Shown here piece by piece: positions 33,072 to 41,365 of a stretch of DNA of 53,831 bases (position 1 is its first letter; each line of letters starts with the position of its first letter). Source of the stretch: Caryophanales bacterium UBA4100 (GTDB taxonomy: Bacteria; Bacillota; Bacilli; Paenibacillales; UBA4045); the NCBI GenBank assembly GCA_002383285.1, contig DFXU01000051.1, forward strand, positions 1,384 through 55,214, written 5' to 3'. The translations under genes were made by a program, and so were the position numbers. The notes beneath the pieces are model-generated. The model ran no database searches, was not told the DNA's origin, and saw nothing but the letters and a program-made list of their open reading frames with translations.

Positions 33072-33176
33072 ATGGGATATGCAGCTGGAGCAGCTGGTGC
33101 ATTTACAAGCACAGGAGCCATTTTAGTTTTATTCATCCTGTTGGTAATTATTAGCCGTACGGTATTATTAACCTAA
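33072..33176 (+). CDS. YjcZ-family tiny sporulation membrane protein
   Basis: A 34-residue protein: a Gly/Ala-rich start MGYAAGAAGAF, then one hydrophobic helix (GAILVLFILLVIISRTVLL). This is the pattern of the YjcZ/YwrJ-type 'tiny TM' family common in spore formers. An excellent AAAGGAGGGG ribosome binding site lies 7 nt upstream and a strong terminator follows at 33203. It is monocistronic. Its role is unknown beyond spore-coat association in related bacteria. Confidence 0.85.
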   Translation: MGYAAGAAGAFTSTGAILVLFILLVIISRTVLLT

Positions 33177-33202
33177 ATAGAGATTAGCATGACTAATTAT
33201 CA

Positions 33203-33239
33203 GCTATCCCCGACTTTATGGGGATAGCCTTCTTTTTTT
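33203..33239 (+). terminator. Intrinsic terminator of the YjcZ-like gene
   Basis: A 9-bp stem GCTATCCCC / GGGGATAGC with an 8-nt loop, followed by CTTCTTTTTTT. Confidence 0.9.
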
Positions 33240-33250
33240 ATTAACCTCAC

Positions 33251-34057
33251 CTAGTGAGTAACATTCCCCTTAATACGATCTGTATCAGGATCCCCGGTAA
33301 ACGGACCGTTAATAATACCACCATTGGGATTAGCAAATGTCTGTGCACCTATACCTCCTTCAGATAAATCGGGATAGAGCTTAGAATACTGTTTGTCCTT
33401 AAATGATGCCTGTAATTCTCCTTCCATATCCTTAGCTCTCTCGATGGCTTGAGCAAACAAACCAGAATGCGCCTCCTCACGTTGGATGAGAAAATCAAAC
33501 AGTTCGCGTGCTCCCTTATCTTGAACATGACGGTGAAGCTCTTCATATACCTTTCTAGCTCTAAGTTCTGCCGCTAAATCAGAATGGAGATTCGATATCA
33601 AATCTCCAACAGAATTAATATAATTTCCGCTGAAGGGACTGCCAGACGAATCCGTTAGAGTAGGACCATGACCACCTAGAATCACACTTTTTTGAATAGT
33701 GGAATTCGAATGGATCATCTGATTAATTTGCTGCTCCGCCGCGGACATGACGAAGCCTTCTGTAGCCATCTCTACCTCCTGACCCCCATACCTGCTAGGA
33801 TCCTTGTCTGCTCCTCCCATTAGCTGAGTGATACATGTACCTACCATCTCAAGATGGGATATCTCCTCCGTGGATATATCCAATAGCAGGTCACGAATAG
33901 CCGGGTCAGTTGTGCTAAAGCTTTGAACAAAGTACTGCAAGCAAGCCTTCAATTCTCCATTAGCACCACCAAACTGCTCAAGAACTGCTGCAGCATAAGC
34001 TGGATTGGGGCTTTGAATTTGAACTGGAAACAATAATTCTTTTTTGTGTACAAACAT
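33251..34057 (-). CDS. Manganese catalase
   Basis: A 268-residue dimanganese catalase that disproportionates hydrogen peroxide. The four-helix bundle ligands are in place: E35 (GANGELKAC), E65 and H68 (STEEISHLE), E164 (LAAELRARK) and H197 (QREEAHSGLF). The ATG at 34057 has AAAAGGAGG upstream and gives the standard MFVHKKELLFPV start; the frame's longer form from 34135 is not needed. Length fits the non-coat (YdbD/YjqC-like) class, not CotJC. Confidence 0.95.
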   Translation of the reverse strand: MFVHKKELLFPVQIQSPNPAYAAAVLEQFGGANGELKACLQYFVQSFSTTDPAIRDLLLDISTEEISHLEMVGTCITQLMGGADKDPSRYGGQEVEMATEGFVMSAAEQQINQMIHSNSTIQKSVILGGHGPTLTDSSGSPFSGNYINSVGDLISNLHSDLAAELRARKVYEELHRHVQDKGARELFDFLIQREEAHSGLFAQAIERAKDMEGELQASFKDKQYSKLYPDLSEGGIGAQTFANPNGGIINGPFTGDPDTDRIKGNVTH

Positions 34058-34131
34058 ATGTATCCTCCTTTTGCTTCTATGTTTATTAATCTTCCCTATT
34101 CCTACCACCCCATTCAGGAAAGCTTCACTTA

Positions 34132-34165
34132 GCAAAAAGAGGCTGTCCCAAATGAGACAGCCTCT
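34132..34165 (-). terminator. Terminator of the persulfide dioxygenase/AhpD-like operon
   Basis: A perfect 10-bp stem AGAGGCTGTC / GACAGCCTCT with an 8-nt loop, followed on the minus strand by TTTTTGCT. Confidence 0.85.
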
Positions 34166-34210
34166 ACTACATTATATTGGTGGTTGTGCTATTCCGATAA
34201 CTTCATAAAT

Positions 34211-34813
34211 CTACACTTCAAAACTAATAATCGGAATCTTAGATAAATCAGAGACCACTGCGTGAATAAGTGCAATAGGAGTAAACACAATGCTGGTTAT
34301 CAGCATACTTAGCTCATATAAGAGATTGCTTCTCTTGTCAGGCTTGCCCCTAAATCGGTTAAAGAAAGAGCCACCCGGTATACCATAGGCATTGCCAATC
34401 ATAATAGCACGAATCGCGCCAAGAATACCCTTTGCTCTTGATATTCCATAAAGCTCAACAATACGCTCCCATGACTCCTTTGATGGATGACCTCTACGAT
34501 CTGCATAGTGCTGTGCAAACATGATTGCCGAAATTTCATCTGCAGGAACATCGTCTAAAACTCCGGCTAACATATTGCGAATTTCTACATCGCTCATACC
34601 TACATCAAGCGCAATATTTGTATGGGCGTAAGAGCACGCAGGACAACCGTTCACTTGAGTGACTGCAAGCATAATTCTTTCAATAAATTCAGCGCTTAGC
34701 ACTTTATTTTTTCTAGCCCTAGACATATATTTTACAGTACGTGTACCTTGATAGAAAATCCAGTAGGATTCCGAAATCGAATAAAGCTTTTTGCCGCCTA
34801 ATGCCATTGCCAT
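34211..34813 (-). CDS. AhpD-like carboxymuconolactone-decarboxylase-family protein with C-terminal membrane segment
   Basis: A 200-residue protein of the CMD/AhpD fold. The redox motif C57-P-A-C60-x3-H64 (NGCPACSYAH) matches the AhpD peroxidase active site. A hydrophobic segment near the C-terminus (about 170-190) suggests membrane attachment, unusual for this family. The ATG at 34813 has GAGGAG 5 nt upstream; the frame stays open to 34831. It starts 29 bp after the persulfide dioxygenase-rhodanese gene, so it likely shares its sulfur-responsive promoter and may handle thiol or persulfide stress. Confidence 0.85.
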   Translation of the reverse strand: MAMALGGKKLYSISESYWIFYQGTRTVKYMSRARKNKVLSAEFIERIMLAVTQVNGCPACSYAHTNIALDVGMSDVEIRNMLAGVLDDVPADEISAIMFAQHYADRRGHPSKESWERIVELYGISRAKGILGAIRAIMIGNAYGIPGGSFFNRFRGKPDKRSNLLYELSMLITSIVFTPIALIHAVVSDLSKIPIISFEV

Positions 34814-34842
34814 GTCTTCTCCTCTTCTCACACAAAGGGCTC

Positions 34843-36237
34843 TTAACTGATCTCACGTTGCCATTGCATATAACCGCCTATCATATTGACGGTATGATTA
34901 TAGCCTTGGGACTGAAGATAACTAATTGCAATACCTGAGCGTGCCCCGGATTGACACTGCAACACAACTGTTCGGTCTAAGGGGATTTCGGACAAACGAT
35001 TTTTCAGTGTACCCAGCATAATGTGACGAGCACCCTCGATGTGTCCTTCATCCCATTCGCTTTGATTACGCACATCGATAAGAGCTACCTCCCCATTGTC
35101 CAATCTTGCTTTCAGTTCAGTTGGGGATGCCTCTTCGTAGGATTCAGTGCCCAGTGCGTCAGAGATTGCACCAGCATCCGCATAGCCTACAATCCGATCA
35201 ATGCCTACGGAACGCAAGGCTCGCACCGTATTCTGCAGATCAGCAGGATCGGTCAGCACATATAATGGACGTTCATAGTCGACCAACCAGCCAGCCCAAT
35301 TGGTGAACGATTTGTTGCCAGGAATGTTGAAGGTTCCCGGCACGTGCTTCTTAGCAAAGAATGGAGCTTCCCGGGTATCCAGTACTTGTTGTTTCGACGT
35401 TAGCACATCCTTCAGGTCTTCTGCAGAAAGCTGTACGATTTCACCGAATTGATTACTGGTGGCCGGCCCAATCTTGTTAACTCGTTTCATCTCTGCAAAA
35501 TAGATTGGCGGCTCCGGCTGGCCTGCTAGCAGCTCCTGCATGAATTCGGCTTCATCCTCGATCTGGAGCGCCCAGTTCATCAGCTTCTCATAACCCACTG
35601 TTGAGGAAGGAACGGCACCCAGCGCTTTGCCACAAGCACTGCCTGCCCCATGAGCAGGCCATACTTGCAGGTAATCGGGCAGAGACTTGAATCGCTTCAG
35701 AGATGCAAACATCGATTTAGCGCCTGCGTTGGCTGTGCCGCTGATTCCTGCTGCCTTCTCCAGCAAATCCGGGCGTCCCACATCCCCTACGAACACAAAA
35801 TCACCTGTGAATATACCCATAGGCGTATCAGCCTGACTGCCGCGATCAGTAACCAGGAAAGAAATACTCTCCGGCGTGTGACCGGGCGTATGCATCACTT
35901 CGAATTCAATGTTGCCTATGCGAAAATGATCACCGTCTTTCACCAGTTGATGCTCAAGCTCAGAAGCATATTCATATTTCCAGTTTTCATCTCCCTCATC
36001 GGAGAGGTACAGCTTCGCCCCGAAACGTACACCCAGCTCTCTTACACCAGATACATAATCAGCATGAATATGAGTTTCAGCCGCAGCCGTCAAATTCAGA
36101 CCTTCTTTCCTTGCAGTTTCCACATACTGCCCAACATCCCTGCCCGGATCAACCACGATGGCTTCACCGGTTCTCTGGCAACCTACCAGATAAGAAGCGT
36201 GGGCCAATTTTTCATCATAAAAGGTTCTGAATAGCAT
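34843..36237 (-). CDS. Persulfide dioxygenase-rhodanese fusion (CstB-like)
   Basis: A 464-residue cytoplasmic protein with an ETHE1-type metallo-beta-lactamase domain (1-250) and two rhodanese domains. Metal-site motifs are H56-x-H58-x-D60 (THIHADY), H116/H120 (HTPGHTPES) and D152 (VGDVGRPDLLEK). The first rhodanese (about 265-355) lacks an active cysteine; the second (about 365-464) has C428 in QCQSGARSG. The layout matches CstB, which oxidises low-molecular-weight persulfide and releases thiosulfate. The ATG at 36237 has GGAGG 9 nt upstream. A CsoR/CstR-type operator sits at the promoter. Confidence 0.92.
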   Translation of the reverse strand: MLFRTFYDEKLAHASYLVGCQRTGEAIVVDPGRDVGQYVETARKEGLNLTAAAETHIHADYVSGVRELGVRFGAKLYLSDEGDENWKYEYASELEHQLVKDGDHFRIGNIEFEVMHTPGHTPESISFLVTDRGSQADTPMGIFTGDFVFVGDVGRPDLLEKAAGISGTANAGAKSMFASLKRFKSLPDYLQVWPAHGAGSACGKALGAVPSSTVGYEKLMNWALQIEDEAEFMQELLAGQPEPPIYFAEMKRVNKIGPATSNQFGEIVQLSAEDLKDVLTSKQQVLDTREAPFFAKKHVPGTFNIPGNKSFTNWAGWLVDYERPLYVLTDPADLQNTVRALRSVGIDRIVGYADAGAISDALGTESYEEASPTELKARLDNGEVALIDVRNQSEWDEGHIEGARHIMLGTLKNRLSEIPLDRTVVLQCQSGARSGIAISYLQSQGYNHTVNMIGGYMQWQREIS

Positions 36238-36313
36238 AACCGTAAGCCTCCTTTTCAAATAATTACGTTTTTTTAACTCACTTCTTCATTTCACGGGCTT
36301 TCAAATGTACCCT

Positions 36314-36329
36314 ATACCCCTATGGGTAT
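36314..36329. promoter_or_regulatory. CsoR/CstR-type operator
   Basis: The inverted repeat ATACCC-N4-GGGTAT (ATACCCCTATGGGTAT) directly abuts the downstream edge of the -10 box of the persulfide dioxygenase promoter. This is the operator form of CsoR-family repressors; with a CstB-like target, the persulfide sensor CstR is the likely ligand. No csoR-family gene is in the window. Confidence 0.75.
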
Positions 36330-36358
36330 ATATTAATACTTTTTCTTCATCCCGTCAA
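36330..36358 (-). promoter_or_regulatory. Sigma-A promoter of the persulfide dioxygenase operon
   Basis: On the minus strand, -35 TTGACG (36353-36358), 17-nt spacer, -10 TAATAT (36330-36335). Confidence 0.7.
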
Positions 36359-36406
36359 CAGGTTTTGTATTATCAACATTCTATAATTCCATATCTGCCC
36401 ATAATC

Positions 36407-36437
36407 AGAAGAGACACCCATCTTAGGTGTCTCTTCT
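36407..36437 (-). terminator. Hairpin after the Gfo/Idh/MocA genes
   Basis: A perfect 12-bp stem AGAAGAGACACC / GGTGTCTCTTCT with a 7-nt loop, 9 bp beyond the stop of the last dehydrogenase gene. It lacks a clear T-run. Confidence 0.6.
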
Positions 36438-36445
36438 AATATCGC

Positions 36446-37519
36446 TTACTCGATTCTGATCGCTTGCTCCTGAGCTTCTATGCATAAGGAAGCCGCTTTA
36501 AATGCATGCTCCTGCGTCATTGCATACTCAGTTCCATGGATACAATCCTTGATAAATTCTGCGAAGTAAGGAAATCCCACCTTGCCCGAGCATTCATAAT
36601 GCTGTTCCCCTTCTTGATTGACAAGATAAAGGTGGTTACCCGATGTATCTCGGCCAATATCAATATATTTTCTAATTTCTATGTACCCTTCAGTTCCTAA
36701 TATAATGGCTCTACCATCTCCCCAAGTACCCAGTCCATCTGGTGTAAGCCAATCTACTCTAAAGTAAAAGGTTGCCCCATTATCGGCAACTAATGTTGCA
36801 TCTCCATAATCTTCAAAATTCGGATAATCCTTAAATCTATAATTAGCTACCTTGCTGTGCAGTACCTTCGCATCTTTCGCACCGCTGTAATGCAGGAATT
36901 GTTCAATTTGGTGGCTGCCAATGTCGCATAGAATTCCGCCATAGTACTCTGGATCGAAAAACCAAGCAGGTCTGCTCGGTGCATTGGCGCGATGCGGTCC
37001 AGTGCCGATCACTTGAACTACACGCCCAATCGCTCCCTCTTCTACTAACTGACCAGCAAGCACTGCACTTTCCACATGGAGACGTTCACTGTAATATATG
37101 CCCCACTTGAGTCCGGTTTCTGCCGTTTTTTTCTTCGCCTGCTCCACCTGCTCTAGTTTCGTGAAAGCGGGTTTGTCTACGAAATAGTGCTTGCCGTGGT
37201 CCAAGACCCTGAGTCCCAGCAGCCCGCGCTCAGAAGGAATGCACGCCCCTGCCACTAGTTGGATTTGAGCATCAGCTAAAATTTCTTCTTCTGATGCAGC
37301 AGCACGTACGCCAGGATATACTTCTATAAACCTTCTGACCTTCTCCGGATCTGGATCATAGACCGCTGTAAGTTCAGCGCCTGCTTCTATTAACCCATTA
37401 CACATGCCATATATATGCCCATGATCCAAACCAATAGCAGCAAAAGCGAATTCTCCTTTTCCAACTACCACATTCTTTGTGCCTTCTGGTGCATAATTCA
37501 TACCATCTTGCTTCCCCAT
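36446..37519 (-). CDS. Gfo/Idh/MocA family oxidoreductase 1
   Basis: A 357-residue NAD(P)-dependent sugar or inositol-type dehydrogenase. The N-terminal Rossmann domain starts unusually, with FAAIGLDHGHIYGM in place of GxGxxG. VDKPAFTKLEQ carries the EKP/DKP-type nicotinamide motif, and the C-terminal domain has DIGSHQIEQFLHYSG with the usual catalytic His. The GLDHGHI motif is common to a subset acting on modified sugars. The ATG at 37519 is 7 nt from AAAGGGG and preferred to 37525. It follows a second family member by 17 bp. Confidence 0.9.
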   Translation of the reverse strand: MGKQDGMNYAPEGTKNVVVGKGEFAFAAIGLDHGHIYGMCNGLIEAGAELTAVYDPDPEKVRRFIEVYPGVRAAASEEEILADAQIQLVAGACIPSERGLLGLRVLDHGKHYFVDKPAFTKLEQVEQAKKKTAETGLKWGIYYSERLHVESAVLAGQLVEEGAIGRVVQVIGTGPHRANAPSRPAWFFDPEYYGGILCDIGSHQIEQFLHYSGAKDAKVLHSKVANYRFKDYPNFEDYGDATLVADNGATFYFRVDWLTPDGLGTWGDGRAIILGTEGYIEIRKYIDIGRDTSGNHLYLVNQEGEQHYECSGKVGFPYFAEFIKDCIHGTEYAMTQEHAFKAASLCIEAQEQAIRIE

Positions 37520-37536
37520 CGCCATACCCCTTTCAT

Positions 37537-38688
37537 CTAGGCATTGCCACCTGAAGTGATCGTATTCTCATTAAAGTTCTCAATACTCGTTTTCTTCTCA
37601 TAGAAGTGTACCGCATTCTCAATGACACCTTCTCTAGAATAGAACGGACTGTCCGAGTTCAGTGGAAGCTTCACTATTTGCCCTGTGCTGGCGGACTGAT
37701 AGATCGCTGTGATCAGCTCCAATGTACGTCTACCTTGTATACCATCTACCAGAACGGGTTTATTATTTTCTATCGCCAGCAGCACATCCTGAATTTGACC
37801 ACGGTGTCCTTCATACTGCAGCTCCTCTTGGCGATCATATTCCGCTTGAATCTCGGCTTCCAATTCTTTATCTTCCTCCGGAAAACCATTAGGCTTCGAT
37901 TTGGAGGCTGTTAGCTTCCAAGGTGCAGATATACGTGCGTGCTTCCCCTGAAATATAAGCTGTTGTTCTTGTCCATGATGCACGACGGAGCTGGTGATTT
38001 GGGCTAAGGCTCCATGATCATAACGAGCGATTGCGACTGAAATATCCTCCACCTCAGCATTATCGTGAGAAGTATTGCTCATGATTGCTGTAATTTCTGA
38101 AGGCATTCCATTCATCCACTGAAAGATATCAATATGATGTACAGCATGGTTTAATGTACACCCTCCGCCCTCCTTCTCCCATGTGCCTCTCCACCATAAA
38201 TCATAATAGCTGTGGCCTCTCCACCAATATGAATCAATCTGAGCATGGACTACAGGACCAATTAACCCGCTTTCCAGTACGTGTTTAAGTTTCATCATGG
38301 GTGTGGTGAAACGGTTCTGGGCCACCACGGATAAAGCTTTGCCGCTCTTCTCGGCCGCTGCGTTCATGGCATCGCATTCCTCTAACGAAGAGGCCATCGG
38401 TTTCTCCACAATGACATGTTTCCCCGCATTCAATAAAGCAATGGCCGTTTCTGCATGGGTATAAGGAGGGGTGCACACAGAAACGAGGTCGATGTCCTCG
38501 CGACTTAATAGAGATTGAAAATCCTTGTAGACCTCCACGTCCAAATTATATTCCTCGGCTCTCTTAGCCGCCTTCTCAGGGTAAATATCACATAATGCAA
38601 CGATTTTACAATGATTTGAGAATTCTAAATAGGCTTCAATATGCGCGGAAGATATAGCTCCCGCACCGATAATGGCTACTTTCAACAT
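37537..38688 (-). CDS. Gfo/Idh/MocA family oxidoreductase 2
   Basis: A 383-residue dehydrogenase with the classical NAD(P)-binding start KVAIIGAGAISSAH, the EKP motif in VEKPMASSLEECD (about residue 95), and GGGCTLNHAVHHIDIFQW carrying the catalytic histidine in the C-terminal domain. It has an AAGGAGTG ribosome binding site. Together with the neighbouring dehydrogenase it probably oxidises and epimerises the sugar brought in by the ABC system just upstream. Confidence 0.93.
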   Translation of the reverse strand: MLKVAIIGAGAISSAHIEAYLEFSNHCKIVALCDIYPEKAAKRAEEYNLDVEVYKDFQSLLSREDIDLVSVCTPPYTHAETAIALLNAGKHVIVEKPMASSLEECDAMNAAAEKSGKALSVVAQNRFTTPMMKLKHVLESGLIGPVVHAQIDSYWWRGHSYYDLWWRGTWEKEGGGCTLNHAVHHIDIFQWMNGMPSEITAIMSNTSHDNAEVEDISVAIARYDHGALAQITSSVVHHGQEQQLIFQGKHARISAPWKLTASKSKPNGFPEEDKELEAEIQAEYDRQEELQYEGHRGQIQDVLLAIENNKPVLVDGIQGRRTLELITAIYQSASTGQIVKLPLNSDSPFYSREGVIENAVHFYEKKTSIENFNENTITSGGNA

Positions 38689-38720
38689 CTGGCTTCACTC
38701 CTTGTCAAAATATAAACATA

Positions 38721-38747
38721 TCGGTTCTCCGTTGCCCGGAGAACCGA
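38721..38747 (-). terminator. Intergenic hairpin between binding protein and dehydrogenase genes
   Basis: A perfect 11-bp stem TCGGTTCTCCG / CGGAGAACCGA with a 5-nt loop and no real T-run; likely partial termination or mRNA 3'-end protection. Confidence 0.55.
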
Positions 38748-38775
38748 ATATATGAATTACCCTTGATTCATATTA

Positions 38776-40395
38776 TTATTTTTTGTAGAACTCATCGTAG
38801 GCCTGCATTTTACCTTCCATGACAGCTGTACCGCCCATCTCCATGTATTCCTTTACTTGCTTCTCATAAACGCCATCGAATTGATCAGGTTTGGCTGTAA
38901 CGATCTTTGCTAGCATTTCTTTGTCTTTCTCCTCCAGAATCGTTGCATATTTAATTTCTGCATCCACTGGAATATCTACACGCGGTAAGGTATATCCTTC
39001 ATTGGTGCCCGCCTCGATGCTCTTAATCGTGAAATCCTTGAAATCTAGATTAAATGCATTGGCTGCAATATTCTTGCTCGGATCTTCCGTAGAGACATAC
39101 TTACCATTAAGAATAATAGCGTAATCATAATAATTGTAAAGCAAATTCTGAGCTTCTGGTGTATCCAGCAGAACCGGAAGTCCTTCTTCAGTCATCTTAT
39201 AGGATACGCCTTCTTCCCCGTTCTGAAGCACTAGAAGATTCTTCGGATCAGACATCCAGTCCAAGTATTTAACAGCGGCAACTGCGTTCTTGCTTGCAGC
39301 TGGGACCATTAAGTAAGCACCAATCGGTTCGTAGATCGGTTTAGGATGCTTTCCATCCGGTGTGGAGAACGGATCAATGGGTTCAAGCACAGCATCAGGG
39401 TTATTCGCTTTTAAGTTTTCATAGTAGCCATTGTAGACAGGCTCATTCGTATTTGGTGTAGCTGTACCTGCAATCCCATTAACCATTTGCTGTGCGAAGT
39501 TCTGACTGAAATCCTCACCCAACGCGAAGTCGGGGTCGAGCAATCCCTCATTGTACATCTGATTCAACAGCCGGTAGCCTTCCTTACTGCCAGGCTGCTG
39601 CCATCTTGGAACTGCATATAGATCCTTATCCGATATTTCATCCCACTTCCAGAAGGAATTCACCAAAGGCATAGTATGGAATACACCAATGTAGCTATAA
39701 GGAATTACCTTGCCGCCTGTATTGCCGGGATCCTCCTTCTTAAACGCTCGCATAGCATCTACGAATTCGTCAGTTGTTTGAGGAAGCGGCAGACTTAGTT
39801 TATCCAGCCAATCCTTGCGAATAAAGGTTGTAGTCTGGGACTGAATCACGCGAAGTGCAGGAATGACATATTGTTTCCCATCGAATACACCGTATGGCAG
39901 GGAGGGTCCCAACACTTTCTTCAGGTTAGAGCCGTGTTCTTCAATGATCGGTCCAAGATCGGTCAGGCCTCCGCTTTTCACATAGTTCTGCACCGTTGGC
40001 TTGTTATAAGTAAAGACAATATCCGGTGCAGAATTCGATGCCATTAGAACGTTCAGCTTCTGCACTTCTTCCGCACGAGGAACCGTTACAAATTTTACAT
40101 CAATGTTATTGGGCTCTCCAAAATTCTCTTGAATAAACTTCGTCATGAAGTTATTGTCGATGGGTGGTTCACCGCTTGGTGTATTGTTCCTGTCGAAAAG
40201 CTCTACGGTTAATGTAATACGTTCACCTTGTGGTTCCTTAGAGGGTGTTTCTTCAACCTCTTTTACAGCATCGGTATTGCCTCCAGTATTACCTTCAGTA
40301 CTTGTGTTGTTGTTTGTACAGCCTGACAATACCATTACAGACACCATGATTAGAGCAATAATCGCTATCATGGACGAGCGAAATTGTTCTCGCAC
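38776..40395 (-). CDS. Sugar ABC binding lipoprotein 1 (LplA-like)
   Basis: A 539-residue extracellular binding lipoprotein of the LplA/YtcQ kind, with signal peptide and lipobox LSGC (C26), then a Thr/Asn/Gly-rich linker. The GTG at 40395 has GGGAGG 7 nt upstream; the ATG at 40416 overlaps that site and is rejected. It is a close paralogue of 42542-44101: both share VELFDRN/IELFDRN, RAEEV-KLNVLMA, APDIVFTY and the C-terminal AFDAVYDQEVEEY / QFDGVYEKQVKEY block. It lies directly downstream of the permease pair, its likely partner. Confidence 0.92.
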   Translation of the reverse strand: MREQFRSSMIAIIALIMVSVMVLSGCTNNNTSTEGNTGGNTDAVKEVEETPSKEPQGERITLTVELFDRNNTPSGEPPIDNNFMTKFIQENFGEPNNIDVKFVTVPRAEEVQKLNVLMASNSAPDIVFTYNKPTVQNYVKSGGLTDLGPIIEEHGSNLKKVLGPSLPYGVFDGKQYVIPALRVIQSQTTTFIRKDWLDKLSLPLPQTTDEFVDAMRAFKKEDPGNTGGKVIPYSYIGVFHTMPLVNSFWKWDEISDKDLYAVPRWQQPGSKEGYRLLNQMYNEGLLDPDFALGEDFSQNFAQQMVNGIAGTATPNTNEPVYNGYYENLKANNPDAVLEPIDPFSTPDGKHPKPIYEPIGAYLMVPAASKNAVAAVKYLDWMSDPKNLLVLQNGEEGVSYKMTEEGLPVLLDTPEAQNLLYNYYDYAIILNGKYVSTEDPSKNIAANAFNLDFKDFTIKSIEAGTNEGYTLPRVDIPVDAEIKYATILEEKDKEMLAKIVTAKPDQFDGVYEKQVKEYMEMGGTAVMEGKMQAYDEFYKK

Positions 40396-40477
40396 GTTAT
40401 AGCCTCCCTTTAACATATTTTTTTATTTATAGATACCTTCAGCATACCTCTAGGTGAGGATGTCGAAGAGCAGCTAA

Positions 40478-41350
40478 CTAACCTTTTACAGAACCAACCA
40501 GTAAGCCTGAGATAAAGTACTTCTGCAGCCAAGGATATACAAGCAATATAGGTACTGTAGCAAATATAATACTTGCCGATTGGATACCCTGTGGTATAGG
40601 GGTAGAAGAGTTAAAGCCTTCTTGTGCAGTAGCATCGTTGACTTGACTGTTGATTACCATCTGATAGAGCTTCAGCTGTAATGGATATTGATCTTTATCG
40701 CTAATATAAAATAACGCATCCTGAAACAAATTCCATCGATCAACTGCAGAATAAAGTCCGATGGTAGCCAGAATCGGAAGCTGAAGTGGAAGTACGATCT
40801 TGAGTAAAAACCTAAAATGGCCGCAGCCGTCCATCCAAGCCGAATCCTCCAGTTCACTAGGAATTTGCGCAAAGGAGGTTTTCATAATGATCAATAAAAA
40901 TGCATTTATAGCAATCGGCAGTATAAGAGACCATGGTGAATTTATCAAACCAAGCTCCTTCACCAGCAAGTAATTGGGGATAATCCCTGGATTGAAGAAC
41001 ATGGTGATAACGATCAGGGCAAACATAATATTCTTCCCTTTAAAGTCTCTACGGCTTAATGCATAAGCTGCCATAATGGTCATCACCAAGGCTAACGCTG
41101 TATATACGCTAACCAAGATAATTGTAAAGATAAGTGATCGCATCATTAGTGCATCGCCAAAAACAGATTGATACGCATTGATATTCCACTCCACAGGCCA
41201 CAGGAACACTTCCCCTGACATGATAGCTCTGTTACCGCTAAAGGATAGTGCGAACATATGGATCATCGGCACGATACAAAATAAAGCAAATATACCAATG
41301 CACACCATGAGAACGCCATCAATTACTTTTTCAGCTGAATTTCGTATCAC
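40478..41350 (-). CDS. Sugar ABC permease, LplC/YtcP-like
   Basis: A 290-residue six-helix permease with the EAA loop ELEDSAWMDGCGHFRFLLKI. The C-terminal end LQKYFISGLLVGSVKG is characteristic of LplC-type proteins. It starts at GTG (VIRNSAEK...) with GGAGGG 8 nt upstream, 15 bp after the partner permease gene. Confidence 0.94.
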   Translation of the reverse strand: MIRNSAEKVIDGVLMVCIGIFALFCIVPMIHMFALSFSGNRAIMSGEVFLWPVEWNINAYQSVFGDALMMRSLIFTIILVSVYTALALVMTIMAAYALSRRDFKGKNIMFALIVITMFFNPGIIPNYLLVKELGLINSPWSLILPIAINAFLLIIMKTSFAQIPSELEDSAWMDGCGHFRFLLKIVLPLQLPILATIGLYSAVDRWNLFQDALFYISDKDQYPLQLKLYQMVINSQVNDATAQEGFNSSTPIPQGIQSASIIFATVPILLVYPWLQKYFISGLLVGSVKG

Positions 41351-41365
41351 TTCTTATCCCTCCCC

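Noticed and set aside
35650..36234. 194-codon plus-strand frame
   Set aside because: Antisense to the persulfide dioxygenase domain, whose metal motifs make that strand certain.
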